Position numbers and translations under genes: made by a program. DNA of 64,000 nt from Novacetimonas cocois. Its GTDB lineage: Bacteria; Pseudomonadota; Alphaproteobacteria; Acetobacterales; Acetobacteraceae. Under the pieces are notes generated by a model. It made no database searches, had not been told where the DNA came from, and was given only the letters and a program-made list of their open reading frames with translations. The stretch is taken from the NCBI RefSeq assembly GCF_003311635.1, contig NZ_QEXL01000003.1, forward strand, positions 143,543 to 207,542. The letters run 5' to 3'. Of this stretch, positions 43,108 to 52,088 are shown piece by piece. Numbering within the stretch: the stretch's first letter is position 1; every line of letters begins with the position of its first letter.

Positions 43108-44340
43108 TCAGTCAATATCCCCCCGCACCTCCGTCTGGCCGCTGCGTTTGAGCAGGACCAGCGCGACGACATACACCACCAGCCCCCCGGCCGACAGCAT
43201 GGCCCCGCCAATCCCCAGCGCGCCATAGCCGAACTGGTTGGCCAGCAGGAAACTGCCGAGCGATGCGCCAAGCGCATTGGCGATATTGAACGCCGAGTGA
43301 TTGAGCGATGCCGCCAGCGTCTGCGCATCGCCCGCGAAATCCATCAGCCGTGTCTGCAGCGCCGGGCCAAGGGCATTCACGAAAGCGGGGATGAGCAGCA
43401 CGTCAAGCATCAGCGCCATCTCGTCATGCAGCACGAAAGGAAAGACCAGCATGACAAGCGCACTGCCCGCCAGCGCCAGCAGCGCGGCAAGGTTGAGGTC
43501 ACGGTCAACGATCCACGCGCCGACATTCGCCCCGATCAGCATTCCCGCCCCGCAGACGATCATATAGATCATGATCAGCCATTCAGGCACATGCGTCACG
43601 TTCTGCAGAACGCTGGTCAGGTAGGTATAGATGGCGAACATGCCGCCAAAACCGATTGATGCCGTCAGCAGGGTCAGCAGAAGCTGCGTATTGGCCAGCG
43701 CCTTTACTTCGCGGAAAGGCGAATTCCTGCGGTTGGGCACATCGGCAGGAATATAGCGCCATATGCCAAGAACGGTCAGCAGGCCCAGCGCCGCGATCAG
43801 GAGGTAGGCGATGCGCCAGCCGAAATGATCCGCCGCGAAGGTGGAAAATGGCGCGCCCACAAGCGTGGAAATGGCGATGCCCGACAGGATGCGCCCCACC
43901 GCCCATCCCCGGCGCCTGCGTTCGACCATGGAGGCACCGACCAGCGCGGAAATGCCGATCAGCGCGCCATGCGGCAGGCCGGTGATGAAACGGGCGACCT
44001 CCACCAGTTCCGGGCTGGGCATGACCACGCTCAGAAGATTGGCGCAGCAGAACAGCGTGAAAAGCAGCAGCAGCAGTTCACGCCGCGACAGCCGCGCGCC
44101 AAGGATGGTGATCAGCGGCGCGCCGATCACGACACCCAGCGCATAGGACGTGATGGCATGCCCGGCATCGGCGGCCGAAAGCCCGAGCGACGCCGCAAAT
44201 TCCGGCAGCATGCCCATGATGGCGAATTCGCCGGTGCCGACCACGAATGTACCGAAGGTAAGGATAAAAAAGGCGGCTTTCGCGCCATGTGGCGCCACGA
44301 TGGGCGAAACACCGCCCGTGGCAGGCACATTTTCTGTCAT
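43108..44340 (-). CDS. MFS transporter, DHA1/AraJ-like
   Basis: 410-aa major facilitator with twelve helices. AAFFILTFGTFVVGTGEFAIMGMLPEFA and the motif A-like loop GARLSRRELLLLLF between helices 2 and 3 resemble AraJ/YdhP-type arabinose or drug exporters. GLPHGALIGISALVGASMV is the typical helix 4 signature of that group. It lies 27 bp after the GlcG-like gene, so the two form an operon under the nearby IclR regulator. Substrate unknown. The ATG at 44340 is preferred over a TTG nine bases upstream. Confidence 0.87.
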   Translation of the reverse strand: MTENVPATGGVSPIVAPHGAKAAFFILTFGTFVVGTGEFAIMGMLPEFAASLGLSAADAGHAITSYALGVVIGAPLITILGARLSRRELLLLLFTLFCCANLLSVVMPSPELVEVARFITGLPHGALIGISALVGASMVERRRRGWAVGRILSGIAISTLVGAPFSTFAADHFGWRIAYLLIAALGLLTVLGIWRYIPADVPNRRNSPFREVKALANTQLLLTLLTASIGFGGMFAIYTYLTSVLQNVTHVPEWLIMIYMIVCGAGMLIGANVGAWIVDRDLNLAALLALAGSALVMLVFPFVLHDEMALMLDVLLIPAFVNALGPALQTRLMDFAGDAQTLAASLNHSAFNIANALGASLGSFLLANQFGYGALGIGGAMLSAGGLVVYVVALVLLKRSGQTEVRGDID

Positions 44341-44367
44341 CTTGTACAATCCGGTAGGAAAAAGGAT

Positions 44368-44766
44368 TCAGGCCGTAAGGGTCTGCGCGGCGATACGCGC
44401 GATGTCGATGTCATCTTCCGTGCTGGCGCCCGATACGCCAATTCCCCCCAGCACGCTACCATCCGCCCCTTTCAGCACAAGCCCCCCGCCAAAGCTGGTC
44501 AGGCCGCCATTTGTATTCTCCAGCGTGTAGGCACCGCCGCCGGGATGGCCAATCCGCGCGAAATCGGCGCTGTCCATATGAAACAGGGCGGCGGTGCGGG
44601 CCTTCTTGCACGCCACGTCGATCACGCCCAGCGGCGCGTTGTCCATGCGGATGAACGCCATGGGCCATGCCGCCTGATCCACGATGGAAATACATACACT
44701 GACCCCACGGCGGCGTGCCTCCGCCAAGGCAGCATCCATCATGGTCATCGCGTCGGAGAGTCTCAT
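44368..44766 (-). CDS. GlcG/HbpS-family heme-binding-like protein
   Basis: 132-aa protein of the DUF336 family. The pattern SDAMTMMDAALAEARRRGVSVCISIVDQAAWPMAFIRMDNA, followed by CKKARTAALF and the C-terminal GGIGVSGASTEDDIDIARIAA, is diagnostic. Members include the Streptomyces heme sensor component HbpS and GlcG of the glycolate locus; many are small-molecule binders of unknown role. Start at 44766 follows TCAGGAA; the upstream in-frame ATG 44835 would include weakly coding sequence. No signal peptide, so cytosolic. Confidence 0.85.
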   Translation of the reverse strand: MRLSDAMTMMDAALAEARRRGVSVCISIVDQAAWPMAFIRMDNAPLGVIDVACKKARTAALFHMDSADFARIGHPGGGAYTLENTNGGLTSFGGGLVLKGADGSVLGGIGVSGASTEDDIDIARIAAQTLTA

Positions 44767-44856
44767 TTCCTGATTCCGGAACCTGTCGCAAAAAAGCGCA
44801 GGGTAACCGCGACCGGGCAGAGGTGTAACGTCCAAATAATGAAAAATCCGATTTGT

Positions 44857-45588
44857 TCAACATTGCTGAACCGTGGCGCGTTCCACATGCTTCATCATCA
44901 TCCAGGCCAGGCGGACCAGACGTTGCGGCGGCAGCCGGGATGACGGACCTGTTACCGCGATGCTGGCCCGGACTTCCCCATTTTCGCGCCACGGTACCGC
45001 GACCGCGTTCTGGCCCGGGCGATAGGTTTCAAGGTCAAGTGCATATCCCTTGATGCGCACGGCCTCGATCTCGTGCCGCACGCCGGCATCCAGTGCGTTG
45101 GCGCGTGTGCTCAGCACGCGCTTGCCCATGCCGGGCACGAAGGCAAGGAATATGAGCCCCACCGCCGATCCCTCCAGCGCCTCGCGACGCTGCACGCGTG
45201 CGGCCGCGATGTCGGGATCGTGCGGGTCGATAATATCCAGATAGGCCGCCTTGTCCCCGCTGGGCACGCCCAGATGGACAGTCCCGCCACTTTCACGCGC
45301 AATGATTTCCAGCGTGGGGCGCATCCTGTCGCGCAGGGCATGGTCATCGCCCACGATACGCGAAAGGTTGAGAATACGTCCCCCCAGATGGTAGCGCATG
45401 TCACCCGGCCGCCGCTGTACATAGCCAAGATGGGCAAGTGTCTGCAGGATATTGTGCACCGTCGTTTTCTCGATACCTGAAATCGCGGCAATCTCGCGCA
45501 AGCGCGCGCTGCCACCCGCCTGCGCGATGATTTCCAGAAGGGCGGCCGAACGCTCGATGGACTGGATCAGCTTTGGTGTCTTGTCCAT
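44857..45588 (-). CDS. IclR-family transcriptional regulator
   Basis: 243-aa regulator. The N-terminal winged helix-turn-helix covers roughly residues 7-70 (IERSAALLEIIAQAGGSARLREIAAISGIEKTTVHNILQTLAHLGYV), and the C-terminal GAF-like effector domain begins near residue 80, with GVPSGDKAAYLDII, SAVGLIFLAF and AVPWRENGEVRASIAVTGPSSRL. It lies 90 bp upstream of the GlcG-MFS pair in the same direction and likely controls it in response to a small carboxylate or aromatic compound, as the family usually does. Confidence 0.9.
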   Translation of the reverse strand: MDKTPKLIQSIERSAALLEIIAQAGGSARLREIAAISGIEKTTVHNILQTLAHLGYVQRRPGDMRYHLGGRILNLSRIVGDDHALRDRMRPTLEIIARESGGTVHLGVPSGDKAAYLDIIDPHDPDIAAARVQRREALEGSAVGLIFLAFVPGMGKRVLSTRANALDAGVRHEIEAVRIKGYALDLETYRPGQNAVAVPWRENGEVRASIAVTGPSSRLPPQRLVRLAWMMMKHVERATVQQC

Positions 45589-45966
45589 GAAACTGCTTTT
45601 CTGTCCTACACACTCATGGGGCCTGTCATGGGCGGGGTGCGACCCGCCCCATCATCCCGCCTTTGCGCAGTATCCGAACCGGGGATCGCTGTCACCCCAT
45701 CCGGCCATCGCGATCCATTACGGTGCGGCGCAGGGTCATGGGCATCATGGGCCGCGAGGTTGGGGCTGGACGCCTGATCCTCGCATCAATTTACTGCCAC
45801 GCCGGGCCACCACTGCCACGAATGGCTCTTTGACACGTGATCAGGACCATGACCGGTCGGTGTCACGATTATCCCGCCGACAGGTGCCGGAGTGCGCAAC
45901 TCCCGCAGGCAGGAGGACTTTATAGCGGGACAAATCACGGCCTGTATTGCCGGAAAGGACGGACCG
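45589..45966. other. Gap between the divergent iclR and DUF1264 genes
   Basis: About 380 bases holding the two promoters. Small frames run through it without ribosome sites. The last 30 bases form the leader of the DUF1264 gene with AAGGACGG before its ATG. I found no strong palindrome. Confidence 0.4.
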
Positions 45967-46761
45967 ATGTCGTTCCTTCACAACCTTACCTGTCGCCGCT
46001 GTTTCAATCGCACATTTGCAACGGCGCTTGTCGCGACCCCTCTTGCGGCCCTCGCCGGACGCAGGGCCAGCGCGGCGGACAGGAAGCTGTCCCCTGTTCC
46101 GGGAAGCCCGAATTCCGTGCGGAGTCAGGTTCTTGATAAGGCGGCGGATGCCCTGCAGGTCAAGAAACCGATCGATGCCATGAGCGAGTATCTGAACGGA
46201 TTTCATTTTTACGCCGACGATATGGGCCGCCAGGTCGAAGCCAATCATTTCTGCACGCATCTGAACGAGGATTTTCACCAATGCGTCATTTATGAAGCAA
46301 ATCAGACAGACGCCAAGCTGCTTGGGATTGAATATATAGTCAGCGAAAGAATATTCAAAACGCTCCCTGAAGAAGAAAAGAAGTTGTGGCACAGTCACCA
46401 GTATGAAGTAAAATCCGGCATGCTGGTTGCCCCAAATGTCCCCGATTTAGGGGAGCATGCTTTCATGGCTGACCTCGTCACGACTTACGGAAAAACATGG
46501 CACACCTGGCAGATAGATCGGAATCCTGATTTTCCCTTCGGCATTCCGCAGCTGATGATGGGTTTTACAAGAGATGGTCAGATCCGGCAGTCCCTGCTGG
46601 ATGATCGGGACAGGCGTTTCGATATTTCCACCCAGAGCGAAAGAAAGAACCGTGCCGATATTCCACTGCCGGACATCGTTCCCGGCGCGAACGCGTGGCA
46701 GGGTGGAAAGACAATGCAACTGCAGCTGGTCGAAATGCCGGTGAAAAATCTCAGGGGATGA
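45967..46761 (+). CDS. DUF1264 (oil-body-associated-protein-like) exported protein
   Basis: 264-aa protein. The N-terminus has two arginines followed by a hydrophobic core (RRCFNRTFATALVATPLAALAG) and a likely cleavage after RRASA, so it is exported, possibly by Tat. The mature part matches DUF1264: HFCTHLNEDFHQCVIY, LLGIEYIVSERIFKTLPEEEKKLWHSHQYEVKSGMLVAP, and TYGKTWHTWQIDR, then GIPQLMMGFTRDGQ. Plant homologues are oil-body associated proteins; bacterial function is unknown. The conserved His, Cys and Glu residues suggest a metal site, but none is established. ATG 45967 is preferred over 45892. Confidence 0.85.
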   Translation: MSFLHNLTCRRCFNRTFATALVATPLAALAGRRASAADRKLSPVPGSPNSVRSQVLDKAADALQVKKPIDAMSEYLNGFHFYADDMGRQVEANHFCTHLNEDFHQCVIYEANQTDAKLLGIEYIVSERIFKTLPEEEKKLWHSHQYEVKSGMLVAPNVPDLGEHAFMADLVTTYGKTWHTWQIDRNPDFPFGIPQLMMGFTRDGQIRQSLLDDRDRRFDISTQSERKNRADIPLPDIVPGANAWQGGKTMQLQLVEMPVKNLRG

Positions 46762-47215
46762 ATTCACACATGATTATTCTTGTGCGGGAAAAACAGACCG
46801 GATGGATTGTGTCGCCCGCGGGATGTCTCTCTTAGAGATCATGAAAAGCAGGCCAAGCAACACACTGAAATTATAAAAGTTTTTGGTGAAGCTTTTTGCA
46901 AAAAGCTTCAAAAGACACCGCATTCCCGAAAAAGGCGATGCAAAAAAACTTTCTTATTCCAATCAACAGATTGTTTCCCAACAGTCTGTTACGCAATCAG
47001 ATAATGCCTGTCCGCACCATCAGGGCACCGTGGAAAAGCGATTTGCCCTGCATCCGATGCTGCCGGGCAAGACAGAACGGCAATAAAGGGAAACCCGCCC
47101 CATCCAGATCAAGGATCCATGAAACGGAAACTGGTGATATCGTGCTTCCGGGCCCGGCGAACGCAATCTCCGCCGGGTGGGGTCATGATACAGCGGCACA
47201 GGAGATCGTTTGCAA
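46762..47215. other. Gap containing a degenerate dispersed repeat; no gene
   Basis: About 450 bases between the DUF1264 gene and the polymerase-domain gene. It holds repeat copy A (46865-46958). Frames at 46896-47382 do not resemble proteins. AGGAG at 47200-47204 belongs to the next gene. Confidence 0.5.
46865..46958. repeat. Dispersed structured repeat, copy A (degenerate)
   Basis: Shares the core CTGAAAT-ATAAAAGTTTTTGG and the 24-nt palindrome at 46887-46910 (TGAAGCTTTTTG and its complement) with copy B. The second inner hairpin has decayed (only GAAAAAGGCGAT remains), and the right outer arm is CAAAAAAACTTTCTTAT, imperfect against the left arm. The leader hairpin present in B and C is not clear here. 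Confidence 0.65.
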
Positions 47216-48142
47216 ATGCCTACGGCCGAAACATCCCCTGCCGGTTCGGGGAAAGAACCGCACGGCGCGATCAGCCTGACCCATCCGGGGCGGGTTTACT
47301 GGCCGGATGCCGGCATCACCAAGCAAGACCTTGCCGATTACTATGCCATCGTATGGCCACGTATCACCCCGTTCATTGTTGACCGCCCGCTGGCACTGCT
47401 GCGATGTCCGGAAGGAATTGGGGGACCACGCTTTTTCCAGAAAAATACGTGGAAGGGCATGAACGCCCATATTCTGACGCTGAACGATCCCACGGAAAAC
47501 GCGGACGCGCACCTGATCGGCATCCATGATTTCGACGGGCTTATGGGGCTGGTGCAATCTGCGACGCTGGAGATTCACCCGTGGGGCGCATCCCCTGATG
47601 ACTGGGAAAAGCCTGACGAACTGATCATTGATCTCGATCCGGGGGATGGCGTTGGGTGGGAAGCCATCGTCACGGCGGCGCGTGAAGTGCGTAAGCGCCT
47701 CAGCCTTTTCGGCCTAGCTGCCTTCGCCAAGACTTCCGGCGGCAAGGGGCTGCATGTCGTGGTTCCCCTGAAACCCGAAGCCGACTGGGATATGGCAAAG
47801 AGTTTTTCCCAAACGCTGGCGCGCGAAATGGCGTCCGACAGCCCGGAACGCTATGTCGCCACGATTTCCAAGGCCAAGCGTCATGGAAAGATACTGCTTG
47901 ATTATCTGCGCAATCAACGGGGCGCGACGTCGGTTGCGCCCTATTCGACACGCGCGCGTGCCGGCGCGCCGATCTCGATGCCGGTTGCGTGGACGGAACT
48001 GGACTCACTGACCGGGGCAGCGCAATTCACGGTGAGCGACATACTGGAACGTCCCGCATCGTTCCACACGGATCCGTGGAAGGATTTCAATACGGCACGG
48101 CGTCCGATTACAGCAGCCATGCTTTCCACGGACCACAGTTAA
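47216..48142 (+). CDS. Stand-alone LigD-type polymerase/primase domain protein
   Basis: 308-aa archaeo-eukaryotic-primase-like protein corresponding to the POL domain of bacterial NHEJ ligase D. Motifs: LTHPGRVYWPDAGITKQDLADYYAIVWPRITP, RCPEGIGGPRFFQKN, the metal-binding LIIDLDPGDGVGW (two aspartates), TSGGKGLHVVVPL with the catalytic histidine, and LLDYLRNQRGATSVAPYSTRARAGAPISMPV. Ligase and phosphoesterase domains are absent, and no Ku gene is in the window. It either acts with a separate ligase or is a leftover of a split LigD. A TTG at 47210 is spaced better from AGGAG (5 nt versus 11 nt for the ATG), so the true start may be six bases earlier. Confidence 0.87.
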   Translation: MPTAETSPAGSGKEPHGAISLTHPGRVYWPDAGITKQDLADYYAIVWPRITPFIVDRPLALLRCPEGIGGPRFFQKNTWKGMNAHILTLNDPTENADAHLIGIHDFDGLMGLVQSATLEIHPWGASPDDWEKPDELIIDLDPGDGVGWEAIVTAAREVRKRLSLFGLAAFAKTSGGKGLHVVVPLKPEADWDMAKSFSQTLAREMASDSPERYVATISKAKRHGKILLDYLRNQRGATSVAPYSTRARAGAPISMPVAWTELDSLTGAAQFTVSDILERPASFHTDPWKDFNTARRPITAAMLSTDHS

Positions 48143-48356
48143 GGATTGATTTTCAGGCATTGATCGGACAGGACTGCTTCCTGCGCAAGGTTCTCGCATT
48201 ATGGATGGCACCAGATCGGTCCTAGACGATAATCGTCCAATGGAAATGCTTGGCGATCGAGGGGACGGCGGGTATCTTCTTCGGGAAGTCCGAGTTAACA
48301 GCATCGGCCAGTCCGGCTGACATAGAGAAACTGCATGAGGTGCGAGGGCAGGTGCC

Positions 48357-49418
48357 CTACAGCCTCCATTCAGGCTGGTACGCCCATTGACGAATTGTGT
48401 CTGTCAAGGGCGGAAGACTGGGGTCCTGTCGAGTGGCTGCATCATATTTCAGGATGAAGCAGGCGGGGCCGTCCTGCACGGACTGGCGTATAGTAGCCTT
48501 ACCAAATACATGATCGATACCGGTCGCAAACAGTCCCCCGGCAATATCGGCATATTTTTCCCAGAATGACCCTTCATTAGCTTTTTGCAGCATGTCTGGC
48601 GTTACCGTGCCATTTCTGAAAGCAAGGATGACCTTACCCAGCGTATCCATGGCGGCCTGACCGCGCGCACGGGGAAAGCCGGTCTGTTTCCAGGCAGGAT
48701 CCCCTAGATAATGGGCAATGCCTTCGTCCTGCACATCCAGCAGAAGCTGTCTTTCCGGCGTCATGGCTTTCATGAAGGACTGCCACCGGGCATCCGTGGC
48801 ACGATACCATGAAAAATAGATATGGAATATTTCATGGTGCAGAACATCTTTTATGATATCTGCCGCATTCGTCCCGGTATTTCCGTATGATGCAACCTGC
48901 CGCGCATCAATCAGCATCACGGGATCGCCGGATGTTTCATTCAAAAACGGTATGCCGTGCCGCCATGAAAAATGACGGACATACATGTCACTGAATGACG
49001 GAACCCCGTTACCCACCACAAAAATGCGCAGTGTGTGGCCGGAACCTTTCAGAGGTGGGACATAGGCGGCGACCTCGCGGGCAATATCCTGTAAGTGCCA
49101 GTGGCTCATGGTGTCCAGAAGTGTCTGCACACTCTGGACCGATGGCAGCTTAATGGTGCCCGAGGGCAGGGTCCCAAATGTGGGAACTGACAGTTCCGCC
49201 AGTTTACCACCGTCCGTGGTAGCACTCATGGCGTTGCATCGGGCAATGTCGTTTTTGGTGACGCGCATGCAGCGCACCCATTCCGAGGCCCCCTGGGTAT
49301 CCAGTATAATGGTGGGCATGGGGACGTCCGAAAACTTCCCTGTGGCCATGGCTTGTGGCGCATCGAGCGCCAATCCGGCTGTCAGGAGCAGCAGCAGCAA
49401 AACAGAACGTCGCAGCAT
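48357..49418 (-). CDS. Exported HExxH metallopeptidase-like protein
   Basis: Protein of about 353 aa with a strong signal peptide (LRRSVLLLLLLTAGLALDAPQAMA). The zinc motif HHEIFH (HExxH) lies in the middle, followed about 40 residues later by DEGIAHYLGD, whose glutamate is a plausible third ligand, as in gluzincin peptidases. The region between has FSWYRATDARWQSFMKAMTPERQLLLD. I do not recognise a named family. No clear ribosome site supports any start; ATG 49493 and 49451 are in-frame alternatives that lengthen the n-region. It stands alone. Confidence 0.72.
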   Translation of the reverse strand: MLRRSVLLLLLLTAGLALDAPQAMATGKFSDVPMPTIILDTQGASEWVRCMRVTKNDIARCNAMSATTDGGKLAELSVPTFGTLPSGTIKLPSVQSVQTLLDTMSHWHLQDIAREVAAYVPPLKGSGHTLRIFVVGNGVPSFSDMYVRHFSWRHGIPFLNETSGDPVMLIDARQVASYGNTGTNAADIIKDVLHHEIFHIYFSWYRATDARWQSFMKAMTPERQLLLDVQDEGIAHYLGDPAWKQTGFPRARGQAAMDTLGKVILAFRNGTVTPDMLQKANEGSFWEKYADIAGGLFATGIDHVFGKATIRQSVQDGPACFILKYDAATRQDPSLPPLTDTIRQWAYQPEWRL

Positions 49419-50036
49419 TGAGGAAAACCCCGCATAACCAGAGGCCGCCATGAGCGGGCGCCACCGGGACCGTCTTTCTTCATACCAGACCATTCTGGAA
49501 CGGCAAGATACCTCGCTGTCAGGTTGCGGGACGTCATAAATTCTTACATTGAAGCTTCCTTACCTGATTCGAGCAGTCAAGCATCGGAAACGCTTCGCTC
49601 AATTTTCGGAAGACTATGCAATTTGTACCACGATTAATGTGAGACGTGCGCGAAATCGATCATTGCTGATCCGAGAAGATGCGGCGCATAAATAAAGAAC
49701 ACGCCGATGAAAACCCACAGCATAGCTTGAAGGAAACGTGCCTGTGTCGAAATTTTTTGCTACGCGTCCGTAAATTGTAGACGGCAAGCAGTAGCATGGA
49801 AGCTCGCATGGCCTCATGGATCGTCAATAATAAGGCTAGCACTACAGTTACAATTTGTTTTGTTCGTTAATTGTTCATGGTTCCCATACTTTCCAGAAAG
49901 CTCGAATTTCAGGCTGTCTACGGCGAGAAATCCGCAATTTTTTCGTTTTTCTGGTCCGGAAAATAAACTGCAACTGTAGTGCTAATCGCATATGCGAACG
50001 TCCGGGTCAGGGTACGCGCAATGAATGCGCCGCGTC
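49419..50036. other. Gap: AT-rich region with an inverted-repeat-bounded element
   Basis: About 600 bases, clearly more AT-rich than its surroundings. It contains a 148-bp stretch bounded by 25-bp inverted repeats (49837-49984). On the minus strand at about 49658-49747 a hydrophobic frame (MLWVFIGVFFIYAPHLLGSAMIDFAHVSH) ends at a TAA but has stops upstream and no ribosome site, so it may be debris of a membrane-protein gene. Confidence 0.5.
49837..49984. mobile_element. Putative small non-autonomous element with terminal inverted repeats
   Basis: TAGCACTACAGTT at 49837-49849 is repeated in perfect inversion at 49972-49984, and the match continues inward for 12 more bases with three transitions (22 of 25 positions identical in all). 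The 98-bp interior codes for nothing I recognise. The size and termini fit a MITE, but I cannot identify a target duplication or a parent transposon in the window. Confidence 0.5.
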
Positions 50037-50342
50037 CTATCCGTTTTCGTTTTCCCTGCGGGTTTCGGCGGCCTTCCGGGCCGAGGCGGAGCGTTCCCCG
50101 GCCGGACGTCGCGCGGCTGCAGCACCGCCTGCCTCCCCTCCCTTGCGGGCGGATTCATGCGTCACGGCATGTCCCCGTCCCGATCCGCTTTTCTTTCCGC
50201 CACCCGTTTCCTTGTTGACGGTGGCCCAGGCCCGGCGCTCCGCCTCCTTATCGTTGACGCCACGCTGTTCGTAGCTTTCCTCGATATGTTCGGCCTGTCT
50301 CTTCTGCTTGTCCGTATATGCGGATTTGTCACCACGCGGCAT
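50037..50342 (-). CDS. Small basic protein of the plasmid-stabilization-like / KGG family
   Basis: 101-aa, highly charged and probably disordered. The N-terminal half (MPRGDKSAYTDKQKRQAEHIEESYEQRG, then DKEAERRAWATVNKETGGGKKSG) matches a small family annotated as plasmid stabilization protein in alphaproteobacteria. The C-terminal half has ESARKGGEAGG, reminiscent of stress-induced KGG repeats, and ends in an Arg/Ala-rich tail. The usual annotation has little experimental basis. The upstream in-frame ATG at 50417 adds 25 unconserved residues and was rejected. Confidence 0.75.
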   Translation of the reverse strand: MPRGDKSAYTDKQKRQAEHIEESYEQRGVNDKEAERRAWATVNKETGGGKKSGSGRGHAVTHESARKGGEAGGAAAARRPAGERSASARKAAETRRENENG

Positions 50343-50459
50343 GATCCATGCTCCCGTTAATGGCGGTTTTTGCATTATGGGACGAAAACCCCTGCCGGTA
50401 ACAAGGCAGGGAAACATGAAAAGTTTTCCTGACCTTTCCTTATGCCGGCATTGGCCCCC

Positions 50460-50852
50460 CTACCTCGCGGCCATGGCAGCGTTCCGGTCAACGCGGTCCA
50501 GTAACGCCGCATGTTCCGCGCCCCAGCGATAGAGCATTTCCAGAGGCTCGATAAACTGCTGTCCCAGCGCGGTCAGCCGGTATTCCACGGCAGGCGGCAT
50601 GACCTGCAGGACTTCGCGCGTCACCAGCCCCATTTCCTCCAGCCCACGCAGGGTCTGGGTCATCATCTTCTTTGACAGGCCCGGAATGTTCCGCTGAAGC
50701 TGTCCGGGGCGGGACGCGCCGTCCAGCAGATGCAGCATATGCAGGATCATCGTGGTCCATTTGCCGCTAAACAGGCGCAGCAGACGTCGCGGCGCACAGT
50801 CCTCGGCAAACGGCGCACGGCGGTAGATGTCGGGTAGCGGGGCAAGGTCCAT
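50460..50852 (-). CDS. HxlR-family transcriptional regulator (1)
   Basis: 130-aa winged helix-turn-helix protein. Pattern: CAPRRLLRLFSGKWTTMILHMLHLLDGASRPGQLQRNIPGLSKKMMTQTLRGLEEMGLVTREVLQVMPPAVEYRLTALG. A single cysteine (residue 19) precedes the first helix in the position used for thiol-based sensing by related YodB and HypR proteins. It is divergent from the PRISE-type reductase with 114 bp between starts and probably represses it. Start at 50852 follows CAGGAG. Confidence 0.9.
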   Translation of the reverse strand: MDLAPLPDIYRRAPFAEDCAPRRLLRLFSGKWTTMILHMLHLLDGASRPGQLQRNIPGLSKKMMTQTLRGLEEMGLVTREVLQVMPPAVEYRLTALGQQFIEPLEMLYRWGAEHAALLDRVDRNAAMAAR

Positions 50853-50966
50853 GTAAAAAACTCCTGGGAACCATTGGGTGGCCAGGGCACGAAAAGGTGC
50901 CGGATTGCGTTTTGTAGCGTTTCCCAACAACGTGCGAAATCCATGTTTCATTCAGGGAGGAAACAG

Positions 50967-52043
50967 ATGTCTCACAGGGCTCTTGTCGTTGGCGCGACGG
51001 GGATCGTTGGCCAGAACCTTGCCAACCGGCTCGTTGCGGAGGGCTGGACCGTGTACGGCCTTGCACGGCGCATTGAAAACCTGCCGGGCACCATCATTCC
51101 CGTGGCCGGGGATGCGCTTGATCCATCCTCGCTCCGTCAGGCGCTTGCGGGGCTTGAGCCCACGCATGTCTTTTTCACGACATGGACGCGACGCGCGACG
51201 GAAAAGGAAAACTGCGTCGCCAACAGCACGATGATCCGCAATGTGTTCGAGACCCTGCCAAAGCCGCAATCCCTTGTCCACGGCAGCCTTGTCACCGGAT
51301 TGAAGCATTATCTGGGACCGTTCGAGGCCTATGCGCAGGGGGCGCCGCCGCAGACACCTTTCCGTGAGGTCATGCCACGGCTCGATCTTGAAAATTTCTA
51401 CTACAATCAGGAAGACGTGCTGTTCGAGGCCGCGCGGAAGTTCGGTTTTTCCTGGACGGTCCATCGTCCGCATACCGTCATCGGCTATGCAATCGGTAAC
51501 CTGATGAACATGGGGACGACGCTGGCTGTCTATGCCACGCTGTGTCGTGAAACGGGATTGCCCTTTGTTTTCCCCGGCTCCCCCATGCAGTGGAACGGCC
51601 TGACGGACGTGACGGATGCCCGCCAGCTGGCCTGCCAGATCCTGTGGGCGGCGAGCAGTCCTGCCGGACGCAACGAAGCATTCAATGTCGTCAACGGGGA
51701 TGTGTTCCGCTGGAACTGGCTCTGGCCTGAACTGGCGGCCTGGTTCGGTATCGAGGCCGCGACCTATCCCGGACATGCCACGTCGCTGGAAGGGATGCTG
51801 AGCGGGAAAGAGGCGGACTGGACCGCAATCGTTGAGAAATACGGCCTGCGCGAAAGAACGCTCCATCGGCTGGCGTCGGCGTGGCATACGGACGCCGACC
51901 TAGGCCGTCCTGCCGAATGCGTGACGGACATGAGCAAGAGCCGGAAGTTCGGCTTTACCGGGTATCGCTACACCCCGGATTCATTCTTCGACCTTTTCGA
52001 ACGGCTGAGTGCCGGGGGCTATATCCCCGGACGGAACAGATAG
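50967..52043 (+). CDS. PRISE-type NAD(P)H enone reductase (progesterone 5-beta-reductase/iridoid synthase-like SDR)
   Basis: 358-aa atypical short-chain dehydrogenase. The Rossmann start ALVVGATGIVGQNLANRL is followed by VYGLARR, FFTTWTRRATEKENC, the catalytic-lysine region GLKHYLGPFE (Lys near residue 113) and NFYYNQEDVLFE with the catalytic tyrosine near residue 145. FPGSPMQWNGLTDVTDARQLACQILWA and NEAFNVVNGDVFRWNWLW complete the family signature. Members reduce the C=C bond of activated enones with NADPH. The ATG has a perfect AGGGAGGAAACAG before it. Paired with a divergent HxlR gene; a physiological substrate in bacteria is not known. Confidence 0.88.
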   Translation: MSHRALVVGATGIVGQNLANRLVAEGWTVYGLARRIENLPGTIIPVAGDALDPSSLRQALAGLEPTHVFFTTWTRRATEKENCVANSTMIRNVFETLPKPQSLVHGSLVTGLKHYLGPFEAYAQGAPPQTPFREVMPRLDLENFYYNQEDVLFEAARKFGFSWTVHRPHTVIGYAIGNLMNMGTTLAVYATLCRETGLPFVFPGSPMQWNGLTDVTDARQLACQILWAASSPAGRNEAFNVVNGDVFRWNWLWPELAAWFGIEAATYPGHATSLEGMLSGKEADWTAIVEKYGLRERTLHRLASAWHTDADLGRPAECVTDMSKSRKFGFTGYRYTPDSFFDLFERLSAGGYIPGRNR

Positions 52044-52088
52044 AAAAACAGGGGATCAGGCATCGCGTCTGGTCTCCTCCGGCTGTCA

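Noticed and set aside
48143..48356. Possible transposase remnant between the polymerase-domain gene and the peptidase gene
   Set aside because: A short frame contains MLGDRGDGGY, vaguely like an IS5 motif, but stops follow and no inverted repeat is present.
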